From UMGS1851 sp900555605 (GTDB lineage: Bacteria; Bacillota; Clostridia; UBA1212; UBA1255), in assembly GCA_902472555.1 (NCBI GenBank), contig CABROF010000114.1, positions 1 through 7,115 of the forward strand: 7,115 bases of DNA. Reading direction: 5' to 3'. Every line of letters starts with the position of its first letter. Positions within the stretch are counted from its first letter, which is position 1. Of this stretch, positions 1 through 5,139 are shown in pieces. The position numbers were made by a program, and so were the translations under genes. Under the pieces are notes generated by a model. It had not been told where the DNA came from. It saw only the letters and a program-made list of their open reading frames with translations, and did no database searches.

Positions 1-266
1 CAGCCGCAGCGTCTGGCACAGCGCCGGAAGCCGTGGAGATGACACCTGCCATTACAAACAGACCCGGGGCAGCATCCCCTGCAGGCCCTTCTCTGGACCC
101 CCAAGCACCGGCTTTTGAGGTAGATGATGAGGAAACGGGACGAAACAGCTCCACCGGGATTTTTTTTGCAGTGGCTTTTTTCGGGATTTGTTTGATTTTG
201 GTGATCGAAGGCATTGTGTCATATATCGTAAAGGCAAAAAAGAGGCGCGATGATAAATTTAGATGA
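1..266 (+). CDS. 3' end of a gene for a surface protein with a C-terminal membrane anchor (partial)
   Basis: Only the C-terminus is present. The frame is open from base 3 to the TGA at 264-266, so the gene begins outside the window; the GTG at 33 is in frame but has no convincing ribosome binding site. The visible part starts with about 45 residues of low-complexity sequence rich in Pro, Ala, Gly, Ser and Thr. A short acidic stretch (VDDEETG) follows, then one hydrophobic helix of about 25 residues (from GIFFAVAFF to SYIV), then a strongly basic tail (KAKKRR). By the positive-inside rule this is a type I topology: linker outside, short tail in the cytoplasm. Nothing identifies the function of the missing ectodomain. 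The stop overlaps the nnrD start by 17 bp, which suggests co-transcription. The layout matches what the truncated gene at the right edge should have after its linker. Confidence 0.75.
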   Translation, partial: AAASGTAPEAVEMTPAITNRPGAASPAGPSLDPQAPAFEVDDEETGRNSSTGIFFAVAFFGICLILVIEGIVSYIVKAKKRRDDKFR

Positions 267-1233
267 GTATGAAATGAAAACGGAGCATCTTCTGCCGGAA
301 CAGTCGGCAGCGGTGCGGGATGCGGTCTTTCGGCCGCGGCCCGCAGATACGCATAAAGGAGATTACGGCAGAGTTCTAATTGTGGCAGGCAGCCGCGGCA
401 TGACAGGCGCGGCGCTTCTTTGCGCGGAAAGCGCGCTGCGCAGCGGTGCTGGTCTTGTGTACCTTGCTGCGCCGAGGGGACTGATGCCGGTGTATGAGAT
501 TTCCCTGCGGGAAGTGATTAAGATCGGAATGGGTACAGAAACAGATACCTATTTTACGGCAGCACATCTTGCGGCCGCAGAAGACGCCGCCGCTCAGGCA
601 GATTGTGTGATCTTAGGTCCGGGACTCGGCAGGCATCCGGAAACACAGGCGTTTATAAAATCTTTTGTAAAGTGGTTTTTTAGAAAATCTCATGGACTGC
701 TGGTCCTGGATGCGGATGGGATCAACGCATACGCGGGGGAGGCTTCTGTGCTGTCCGCGTTATCCTGCGGAGACGGAGCGTGCCGGCTGATATTGACGCC
801 TCATGAAATGGAAATGGCAAGGCTGATGGCATGTCCGCTGGAAGCAGTCCGTACCGAACGGATCCGAACTGCTGCGAAGGCGGCGGTGCGGTTCGGGGCA
901 ATTTCCGTGCTGAAGGGCTCCGGTACCGTAACGGCTATGCCTGCTTCGGAAAATTTCGGGAAACTTCGGACGCGTCCCGTCGTATACTGTACTGTGAACC
1001 ATACGGGAAATCCCGGTATGGCGACAGCCGGCAGCGGCGATGTGCTGGCAGGCATGATCGGCGCATATATAGCCTCGCGAAACGGCATGACGCTCTACGA
1101 TGCAGTGCGCAGCGGCGTTTTTATGCACGGACTGTGCGGAGATATTGCAAAAGAACGGTATGGGGAACGGGCAATGATTGCGGGAGATCTGATACAAATG
1201 TTAGGAGCGTTACATACATATGATAAAATATAA
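250..1233 (+). CDS. nnrD: ADP/ATP-dependent NAD(P)H-hydrate dehydratase
   Basis: This cytoplasmic repair enzyme dehydrates damaged NAD(P)H hydrates back to NAD(P)H, using a nucleoside phosphate. The 327 residues form one ribokinase-like domain (YjeF C-terminal family). Visible motifs are HKGDYGRVLIVAGS (35-48), a GAALL...ALRSGAGLV block (53-70), GPGLG (123-127), LDADGINA (153-160), LTPHEMEMARL (182-192), LKGSGTV (221-227) and NHTGNPGMATAGSGDVLAG (250-268). D264 in GSGD is the expected catalytic base. The N-terminal epimerase domain found in fused NnrDE proteins is absent, so the epimerase, if present, is encoded elsewhere. The start at 250 lies inside the upstream gene behind a modest AGAGG; M9 has no better site. 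The 3' end overlaps alr by 14 bp. A dehydratase gene just before alr is a familiar arrangement in Bacillota. Confidence 0.95.
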   Translation: MINLDEYEMKTEHLLPEQSAAVRDAVFRPRPADTHKGDYGRVLIVAGSRGMTGAALLCAESALRSGAGLVYLAAPRGLMPVYEISLREVIKIGMGTETDTYFTAAHLAAAEDAAAQADCVILGPGLGRHPETQAFIKSFVKWFFRKSHGLLVLDADGINAYAGEASVLSALSCGDGACRLILTPHEMEMARLMACPLEAVRTERIRTAAKAAVRFGAISVLKGSGTVTAMPASENFGKLRTRPVVYCTVNHTGNPGMATAGSGDVLAGMIGAYIASRNGMTLYDAVRSGVFMHGLCGDIAKERYGERAMIAGDLIQMLGALHTYDKI

Positions 1234-2386
1234 CGGCAGATGCTGGGCAGAAATCAGCTTGGACAATATTGCGCACAATGCAAGGGAGATCAGAAGAATC
1301 ACGCGGCCGGAAGCGGAAGTAATGGGCGTTGTAAAAGCGGATGGTTACGGACACGGCGCGGTGGAAGTTGCCCACACGATTTTAGGAAACGGGGTAAGCA
1401 GATTGGCAGTTTCCATGCTGGATGAGGCCATCCAGCTCAGAAACAGCGGAATCAAAGCGCCGATCCTCATTCTGAGCGACGTGGAGCCCCTCAGGGCGGA
1501 TGAAATCCTTCGCTATGACATCACGCAGACCGTTTTCACATATGGCTTTGCTGAAATTCTTTCTAAAAAGGCTGCGGAAGCCGGAAAAAAAATGAAGGTT
1601 CATATTAAAATTGATACAGGTATGGGCCGTGTGGGATTTGAAACAGATGAGGCAGTGGAAGCGGTGCGGCATATCAGCACGCTGCCGGGCCTGGAGATAG
1701 AAGGTATTTTTACACATTTTGCGGTATCGGATGAGGTGGATCCTTATACGGAACAGCAATTTGTAAAATTTTGCAATATTTGTGATGCACTTGAGCGGGA
1801 AGGCATTCATATTCCGATCCGGCATGCGGCCAACAGCGCGGCGATGATTCGGTTTCCCCATATGCACCTGAATATGGTGCGTGCGGGCATTATTTTATAC
1901 GGCCTGCATCCGTCGGCAGTTACGCGGGGATACGATATCGATCTGCGGCCGGCCATGATGCTCAAAGCCAGAACCTCGCTGGTAAAATCCGTTCCTGCGG
2001 GAACGTCGCTCAGCTACGGCTGTACATACCGGACCGAGAAGCCCAGTATGATCGCAACGATTCCGGTGGGATATGCAGACGGCTATCCGCGTCTGCTGGG
2101 AAACAAATCGTATGTGTTGATGGGCGGTAAAATTGCGCCTATCAGGGGACGGATCTGTATGGATCAGTGCCTGGCGGACGTGACAGGCATTGCGCATGTG
2201 AAAACCGGAGACGAGGCCGTTTTGTTCGGGGAACAAAACGGAAACCGGATTTCCATCGATGACATTGCCGCTTTGGCTGGAACCGTAAATTATGAGATTG
2301 TATGCATTATCGGAAAGCGTGTTCCGAGACAATACATTGAGAATGGAACGACTGTTAAAATTTTGAATTATTTGATCAATCAGTAA
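1220..2386 (+). CDS. alr: Alanine racemase (PLP-dependent)
   Basis: Interconverts L- and D-alanine in the cytoplasm, supplying D-alanine for peptidoglycan; in spore formers the same activity can also modulate alanine-triggered germination. The length, 388 residues, is normal for the family. The N-terminal PLP barrel carries VVKADGYGHGA (37-47) with the Schiff-base lysine K39. Other landmarks are HIKIDTGMGRVGF (128-140) with the conserved arginine R137 and a lysine (K130) at the site that is carbamylated in characterised enzymes, NMVRAGIILYG (218-228) with the PLP-contacting R221, SLSYG (263-267) with the second catalytic base Y266, and GRICMDQ (310-316). The start overlaps nnrD by 14 bp and has AGGAG at 1203-1207. 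No intrinsic terminator follows the stop, so some read-through into mazEF is possible. There is one alr in the window and no sign of damage. Confidence 0.98.
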   Translation: MIKYNGRCWAEISLDNIAHNAREIRRITRPEAEVMGVVKADGYGHGAVEVAHTILGNGVSRLAVSMLDEAIQLRNSGIKAPILILSDVEPLRADEILRYDITQTVFTYGFAEILSKKAAEAGKKMKVHIKIDTGMGRVGFETDEAVEAVRHISTLPGLEIEGIFTHFAVSDEVDPYTEQQFVKFCNICDALEREGIHIPIRHAANSAAMIRFPHMHLNMVRAGIILYGLHPSAVTRGYDIDLRPAMMLKARTSLVKSVPAGTSLSYGCTYRTEKPSMIATIPVGYADGYPRLLGNKSYVLMGGKIAPIRGRICMDQCLADVTGIAHVKTGDEAVLFGEQNGNRISIDDIAALAGTVNYEIVCIIGKRVPRQYIENGTTVKILNYLINQ

Positions 2387-2414
2387 AATTTGCTGTTTTG
2401 CCAGTGTTTACAGA

Positions 2415-2444
2415 TTGACCTGTATATCCGAAAGGATATATAAT
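2415..2444 (+). promoter_or_regulatory. Sigma-A promoter of mazEF with a palindrome filling the spacer
   Basis: The sequence shows TTGACC (2415-2420), an 18-bp spacer and a perfect TATAAT (2439-2444), about 105 bp before mazE. The spacer and the first bases of the -10 box contain a perfect 7-bp inverted repeat, TATATCC (2423-2429) and GGATATA (2434-2440), around GAAA. Autorepression by the antitoxin or toxin-antitoxin complex is known for mazEF loci, so this repeat is a candidate operator. That role is inferred. Confidence 0.75.
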
Positions 2445-2456
2445 CTGACCGTAAGA

Positions 2457-2475
2457 AAGAGACGATACGTCTTTT
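2457..2475 (+). promoter_or_regulatory. Hairpin in the mazEF leader
   Basis: AAGAGACG (2457-2464) pairs with CGTCTTTT (2468-2475) around an ATA loop, with one G-T wobble, and is followed by ATTTT. It lies just downstream of the predicted mazEF transcription start. It could be a 5' stabilising stem, a weak attenuator, or a weak terminator for read-through from alr. The stem is AT-rich and the T tract is interrupted, so strong termination is unlikely. Confidence 0.4.
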
Positions 2476-2501
2476 ATTTTACGAAAAGTCATAGAATTTG
2501 A

Positions 2502-2530
2502 TGTATTCGGAATCGTAAAATTGGATACAA
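2502..2530 (+). promoter_or_regulatory. Second possible MazE/MazEF binding site in the leader
   Basis: TGTATTC (2502-2508) and GGATACA (2523-2529) form an imperfect, widely spaced inverted repeat. The half-sites resemble those of the palindrome in the promoter (TGTATATCC and GGATATA). A repeated GGATAYA half-site upstream of a ribbon-helix-helix antitoxin suggests a second operator. The evidence is half-site resemblance only, and the spacing differs from that of the promoter site. Confidence 0.25.
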
Positions 2531-2549
2531 TCTGATTGGAGGGTGAAAG

Positions 2550-2801
2550 ATGGCAGCAGTCAAGAAAGTACTGATTACTCTTCCTGAGAGTCTTCTTCAC
2601 GAGGTGGATTCTCTGGCATCCATGGACAATATCACGAGAAGCGAATGTGTCCGGGAAGCGATGCGCTATTATTTGGCAGAAAGAAAAAAAGCTGAGATCC
2701 GGGAAAGCCTGATACGCGGTTATCAGGAGATGGCGGCTTTGAATCTTGTGGTTGCCGAAGAGTTTACAGCGGCGGACCAGGAGGTCTGGCCCAGGTATTA
2801 A
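2550..2801 (+). CDS. mazE: MazE/EndoAI-type ribbon-helix-helix antitoxin
   Basis: Antitoxin of the downstream MazF ribonuclease. The 83 residues begin with a ribbon-helix-helix DNA-binding fold: the beta strand VLITLPESLLHEVD (7-20), then helices covering about 15-27 and 31-46 (NITRSECVREAMRYYL). The C-terminal part contains RGYQEMAALNLVVAEEF (about 58-74), which closely resembles the RGYMEMAKINL stretch of Bacillus subtilis EndoAI that binds and blocks the toxin. It is slightly shorter than EndoAI. The start is supported by GGAGGG at 2538-2543, six bases before the ATG. mazF follows after 19 bp, so antitoxin and toxin are co-expressed in the usual order. The protein probably also represses its own promoter through the inverted repeat at 2423-2440; that is inferred. 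Confidence 0.9.
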   Translation: MAAVKKVLITLPESLLHEVDSLASMDNITRSECVREAMRYYLAERKKAEIRESLIRGYQEMAALNLVVAEEFTAADQEVWPRY

Positions 2802-2820
2802 AATTCAGGAGTTGATTATT

Positions 2821-3168
2821 TTGGTAAAGCGCGGTGATATTTATTATGCAGATCTGAGCCCTGTAGTGGGTTCTGAGCAGGGCGGAATCCGTCCGGTCCT
2901 TGTAATACAGAATGATATTGGGAACAAATACAGCCCGACGATCATTGTCGCGGCTGTAACTTCCCAAATAAATAAATCAAAGCTGCCGACGCATCTGGAG
3001 CTGTCCGCTTCAGAATACGGGCTGTCAAAGGATTCCGTGGTATTATTGGAGCAGCTGCGGACCATTGATAAAAAGAGACTGCGGGAGAGGGTCTGCAGGC
3101 TGGATGAAGTGCTGATGAAGCGAATCAATAGAGCGCTTCAGATCAGTCTGGGATTGATAGAGCTTTAG
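2821..3168 (+). CDS. mazF: MazF/EndoA-type mRNA interferase toxin
   Basis: Sequence-specific single-strand endoribonuclease of the MazEF toxin-antitoxin pair; it cuts mRNA when free of MazE. Bacillota homologues of this type usually recognise a UACAU-like pentamer, but specificity cannot be read here. From the TTG at 2821 the product is 115 residues, against 116 for B. subtilis EndoA, to which it aligns along its whole length: KRGDIYYADLSPVVGSEQGG (3-22), RPVLVIQND (24-32), VAAVTSQI (43-50), KLPTHLEL, DSVVLLEQLRTIDK and ALQISLGLI near the end. R24 and T47 match the catalytic arginine and threonine. AGGAG at 2806-2810 is ten bases before the TTG, which fixes this start. An ATT two codons upstream of the VKRGD motif and a GTG at 2746 inside mazE are less likely starts. 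The gene converges on the - strand gene that ends at 3197, leaving only 28 bp. Confidence 0.95.
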   Translation: MVKRGDIYYADLSPVVGSEQGGIRPVLVIQNDIGNKYSPTIIVAAVTSQINKSKLPTHLELSASEYGLSKDSVVLLEQLRTIDKKRLRERVCRLDEVLMKRINRALQISLGLIEL

Positions 3169-3196
3169 AAATACATAGACAGCGCAGGGCGGTTTT

Positions 3197-3457
3197 TCAT
3201 AATTGCCAACGAACTTTGTATTTCCAGCGATCTTCGATTTCCTTCCTTTTCCGGTAGGCGGAGAGTGACTGAATATCCTCCGCCTCGCAGCAATGCCTGC
3301 ACAGAGAAAGATTCCCTTTTCGGGAAAGCCTTCCGCTGACGCATACGTGGTAGCGAAAACGGAAACGCGGCTTCAGTCTGCCGCAGCAGTCGCAGCGCGG
3401 CATCAGCTCCGGTCCGAAAACAATCAGTGCAAGAATCACAAACAGCAGAATTTTCAT
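3197..3457 (-). CDS. Small cysteine-rich protein with an N-terminal hydrophobic segment; predicted sporulation gene
   Basis: I do not recognise the family. The 86 residues begin with a short hydrophobic segment (KILLFVILALIVFG, 2-15), a signal anchor or uncleaved signal. Next comes a Cys-rich core with CDCC (22-25), C39 and CRHCC (53-57), plus H37 and H55. The two CxxC pairs, C22/C25 and C53/C56, about 28 residues apart, suggest a zinc-ribbon-like or treble-clef-like site. A basic stretch (RLKPRFRFRYH) lies between them and the C-terminus is charged (YRKRKEIEDRWKYK). The ATG at 3457-3455 has AAAGGA about ten bases upstream. Support for a real gene is the ordered Cys pattern, the ribosome binding site, and a sigma-E-like promoter at 3503-3531. 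A longer overlapping frame (3575-3165) lacks these signals. A mother-cell role at the forespore membrane or coat is inferred from the promoter alone. Confidence 0.75.
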   Translation of the reverse strand: MKILLFVILALIVFGPELMPRCDCCGRLKPRFRFRYHVCVSGRLSRKGNLSLCRHCCEAEDIQSLSAYRKRKEIEDRWKYKVRWQL

Positions 3458-3502
3458 ATGGGTCCGGTCCTTTCAAGCCAAAAGGAAGATGTATTCTTTC
3501 AT

Positions 3503-3531
3503 TATGTATGGAACCGGAGCATAAAATATGC
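3503..3531 (-). promoter_or_regulatory. Sigma-E-like (mother-cell sporulation) promoter of the cysteine-rich gene
   Basis: On the - strand, GCATATT (3531-3525) fits the sigma-E -35 consensus KMATATT at all seven positions. After exactly 14 bp comes CATACATA (3510-3503), which has the CATACA core of CATACAMT but differs at its last two positions. The start point would be near 3496, leaving a leader of about 40 nt with the ribosome binding site. The consensus is that known for Bacillus; its use here is inferred. Confidence 0.6.
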
Positions 3532-3580
3532 CTCCGAAGAAACGTGATTGCAGCAGACCTGCCTTGCAGGGCCATAAGAA

Positions 3581-3611
3581 AATCCGGGCGGACACCAGAT
3601 CCCCCCGGATT
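3581..3611 (-). terminator. Intrinsic terminator-like hairpin, probably of the SASP transcript
   Basis: AATCCGGG (3581-3588) and CCCGGATT (3604-3611) pair perfectly over 8 bp around a 15-nt loop. On the - strand the stem is followed by a broken T tract (TTCTTAT), and on the + strand by ATTTTC, so it may act in both directions. It lies about 100 bp after the SASP stop and just before the sigma-E-like promoter, where it would separate the SASP transcript from the cysteine-rich gene. The large loop and broken T tract lower confidence. Confidence 0.55.
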
Positions 3612-3713
3612 ATTTTCATACCTTGCGGAATATAACTATTAAGATTTATTGATCTTTCGGATTCTCAGACCAGCATGGAATCGTTCCGACCCATAGATCC
3701 GGTTTGCGATTCA
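3612..3713. other. Long SASP 3' region without a recognised gene
   Basis: About 100 bp between the SASP stop and the terminator-like hairpin. Apart from a 4-bp GGAA/TTCC inverted repeat near 3677-3687 I see no coding frame with a ribosome binding site, no promoter and no repeat. It would be a fairly long 3' untranslated region of the SASP mRNA. Confidence 0.4.
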
Positions 3714-3911
3714 TTACTGATTCTTAGAACCTGTGAAATAGTTGTTTCCGGTATAGCTTTCAAACACTTTACGCACGATGTTTCCACCGATTGTTCCAGC
3801 CTCTTTAGAAGTTAAATCGCCATTGTAGCCTTCCTTCAGATTAATTCCGGTTTCTCTGGCAATCTCGTACTTCATTTTATCGAAGTCAGTTTTACTTTTG
3901 CTATTAGCCAT
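3714..3911 (-). CDS. Alpha/beta-type small acid-soluble spore protein
   Basis: DNA-binding protein that coats and protects the chromosome in the dormant spore and is degraded at germination as an amino-acid source. The 65 residues show the two family blocks: MKYEIARETGINL (13-25), containing the site cut by the germination protease GPR around KYE/IA, and LTSKEAGTIGGNIVRKVFESY (33-53), the conserved C-terminal DNA-binding block. The true start is the ATG at 3911-3909. The upstream in-frame ATG at 3935 would place the GGAGGT ribosome binding site inside the coding region, whereas that site sits nine bases before the chosen start. A short C-terminal extension (TGNNYFTGSKNQ) follows the family core. 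It has a sigma-G-like promoter at 3964-3992 and a leader hairpin at 3936-3959, in line with forespore expression. Which ssp paralogue it is cannot be decided. Confidence 0.96.
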   Translation of the reverse strand: MANSKSKTDFDKMKYEIARETGINLKEGYNGDLTSKEAGTIGGNIVRKVFESYTGNNYFTGSKNQ

Positions 3912-3935
3912 CTTTCTAATACCTCCGCTATTCAA

Positions 3936-3959
3936 TACCGGCGTTTCTTGCTGCCGGTA
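3936..3959 (-). promoter_or_regulatory. Stem-loop in the SASP leader
   Basis: TACCGGC (3936-3942) and GCCGGTA (3953-3959) are perfect 7-bp complements around a 10-nt loop. The stem is located between the sigma-G-like promoter and the GGAGGT of the SASP gene. No T tract follows on the - strand, so it is not a terminator for the DUF378 gene. A 5' mRNA-stabilising element or a DNA palindrome for a regulator are the alternatives. Confidence 0.5.
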
Positions 3960-3963
3960 GTCA

Positions 3964-3992
3964 TATTATTCACCGCATTCAGTAAATCATAC
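3964..3992 (-). promoter_or_regulatory. Sigma-G-like (forespore) promoter of the SASP gene
   Basis: On the - strand, GTATG (3992-3988) fits the sigma-G -35 consensus GHATR. After 17 bp comes AATAATA (3970-3964), which matches CATXHTA except for the first C. SASP genes are classic sigma-G targets, which supports the call. The start would lie near 3957, inside or beside the leader stem-loop. Confidence 0.5.
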
Positions 3993-4005
3993 TGGAAATT
4001 CGTGT

Positions 4006-4224
4006 TTAATCTCTGACATCTGCGGGGCTGTTTCTAAACAACAGACTGATTGAATAGATACCCGCGACACCAACAACAGAATAAATGATTCTGCTTACGG
4101 TAGATGCGACGCCGCCAAACAGAGCAGCAACTACATCGAACTGAAATAGACCAACTGCAAGCCAGTTGAGTGCACCGATAATGATTAATATCAATGCAAA
4201 TCTATCTAATCCTGTTCTAGCCAT
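4006..4224 (-). CDS. DUF378 (YuzA-like) small membrane protein
   Basis: Small integral membrane protein of the DUF378 family; the molecular function is unknown. The 72 residues contain two hydrophobic helices, about 9-27 (FALILIIIGALNWLAVGLF) and about 43-63 (VSRIIYSVVGVAGIYSISLLF). The family signature IIGALNWLAVGLFQFD (15-30) is followed by the VAALFGG loop and SRIIYSVVGVAGIY. The start at 4224-4222 is preceded by AAAGGAG with 11 bases between. An in-frame ATG at 4272 would lie at the predicted transcription start and adds residues unlike the family, so it is rejected. The gene lies upstream of the SASP gene on the same strand with a 94-bp gap. A sigma-G-like promoter (4277-4305) with the same 17-bp spacing suggests forespore expression, which would put the protein in the inner spore membrane. 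That location is inferred. Confidence 0.88.
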   Translation of the reverse strand: MARTGLDRFALILIIIGALNWLAVGLFQFDVVAALFGGVASTVSRIIYSVVGVAGIYSISLLFRNSPADVRD

Positions 4225-4276
4225 TCTGTAATCAGCTCCTTTCCGGCAGTAGTTCTCAATACAAACCGCCATTGAT

Positions 4277-4305
4277 TAGAATCCCCGCGGCGAATAATAA
4301 TATCC
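4277..4305 (-). promoter_or_regulatory. Sigma-G-like promoter of the DUF378 gene
   Basis: On the - strand, GGATA (4305-4301) resembles GHATR with one mismatch. After 17 bp comes GATTCTA (4283-4277), which fits CATXHTA except for the first base. The start would be near 4270, giving a leader of about 45 nt. The geometry is the same as at the SASP promoter, which is the main reason to list it. Confidence 0.4.
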
Positions 4306-4306
4306 A

Positions 4307-4334
4307 TTGATTTTTTGGAAAGAACGATTAAAAT
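4307..4334 (+). promoter_or_regulatory. Sigma-A-like promoter of the DUF6873-ytxC pair
   Basis: TTGATT (4307-4312), a 16-bp spacer and TAAAAT (4329-4334), 36 bp before the ATG at 4371. It is nearly back to back with the DUF378 promoter on the other strand. The region is AT-rich, so chance matches are likely and confidence is modest. Confidence 0.4.
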
Positions 4335-4370
4335 AAAAGAAAATAATGGAAAGGTCGTTTTTTTATCGGA

Positions 4371-5105
4371 ATGAAAGTTTTTTTATTAAGTCAATATGCC
4401 TGCGATACCGCAAAACAGACGCTTTCCGAATTGGGTGCTGTCATCGAATTGCGGGCAAATCCTATTTTACCGCGGCCGGAGCAATGCCATGCGGACATGC
4501 AGGTGGCAAAAATTAACCAATCGACAGCAATCTTTGCGCCCGGGACAGATGAAGCGGCAATGGAGGCGCTGTCGGCATACGGTATCTCGGTTCAGAAAGG
4601 CGCTTCCTGCTTAAGCGGGAAATATCCCGGAAATATTGCATACAACATTTTGAAAGTGGGCAGAATGTATTTCCATAACACCCATTATACCGATGGGCTG
4701 ATCCGGACCCTTGCGGCCCGGTCAGATGCCGCTTCGGTATTTGTCCACGTGAAGCAGGGATACGCCGGGTGTTCGTCTGTTGCTGTTGGAACGGATTGGC
4801 TTGTAACATCTGACCGGGGCATTTTACGGGCAGCGCAAGCACATGGCATTTCGTGCCGTTATTATATAGGAACAGATCGAATTCTGCTGAGAGGCTATGA
4901 CCATGGTCTGATCGGCGGCTGTTCGGGCTATGATCCGGACTTGGGATTTCTGCTTCATGGCACGGCAGACCGGAATTTACATTCCTGCCTGCCGCCGGGA
5001 ACCGCACTGCGGGAGCTGACAGCACAGCCTCCGGAGGATATCGGAGGCATTGCGGTATTTGAAACGGCAGAACCATGCACTTTCCGCGGGCATATAATGG
5101 GGTGA
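4371..5105 (+). CDS. DUF6873-like protein (guanidine-modifying-enzyme-like fold), function unknown
   Basis: The 244 residues look like the DUF6873 family of Clostridia, described as having a GME (amidinotransferase/deiminase-like) fold. I recall this from family knowledge and could not check it. Blocks that look conserved are HADMQVAKI (40-48), KYPGNIAYN (84-92), HVKQGYAGCS (126-135), VTSDRGI (145-151) and RGYDHGLIGGCSG (174-186). Candidate polar or catalytic residues are H40, D42, C134, D148, H178 and C184. Whether they form the Cys-His-acid triad of true guanidine-modifying enzymes is unknown. There is no signal peptide or membrane helix, so it is cytoplasmic. The ATG at 4371 is the only possible start before residue 43, as the frame is closed upstream. 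Its ribosome binding site is poor: the nearest purine run (GGAAAGG) ends 16 bases away. ytxC follows closely, probably in one operon, which hints at a sporulation link. Confidence 0.75.
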   Translation: MKVFLLSQYACDTAKQTLSELGAVIELRANPILPRPEQCHADMQVAKINQSTAIFAPGTDEAAMEALSAYGISVQKGASCLSGKYPGNIAYNILKVGRMYFHNTHYTDGLIRTLAARSDAASVFVHVKQGYAGCSSVAVGTDWLVTSDRGILRAAQAHGISCRYYIGTDRILLRGYDHGLIGGCSGYDPDLGFLLHGTADRNLHSCLPPGTALRELTAQPPEDIGGIAVFETAEPCTFRGHIMG

Positions 5106-5139
5106 GGCCATATTGCTGCTGTGGAGGGATTTTTTAGGC

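Noticed and set aside
760..1223. Long frames on both strands inside nnrD
   Set aside because: They are shadows of a well-conserved gene; their products have no recognisable motif and they have no start signals.
2376..2600. A 74-residue - strand frame across the alr-mazE gap
   Set aside because: It starts inside mazE, lacks a ribosome binding site, and covers the mazEF promoter and leader.
2746..2820. N-terminal extension of MazF from a GTG inside mazE
   Set aside because: The added residues overlap the MazE coding region and do not resemble any MazF. The TTG at 2821 has AGGAG at proper distance and gives the family's normal length.
3169..3196. Terminator between the convergent mazF and Cys-rich genes
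   Set aside because: A T5 run follows a GC-rich stretch, but only about three base pairs of stem can form.
3165..3575. A 136-residue open frame on the - strand covering the Cys-rich gene
   Set aside because: It is longer, but has no ribosome binding site, no recognisable domain, and its start lies upstream of the sigma-E-like promoter. The shorter overlapping frame has a promoter, a binding site and an ordered Cys pattern.
3293..3642. Two + strand frames opposite the Cys-rich gene and its promoter
   Set aside because: No ribosome binding site and low-complexity composition typical of antisense frames.
3912..3935. Upstream ATG at 3935 for the SASP gene
   Set aside because: The GGAGGT ribosome binding site would be inside the coding sequence; the family begins with MANSKSK-like residues.
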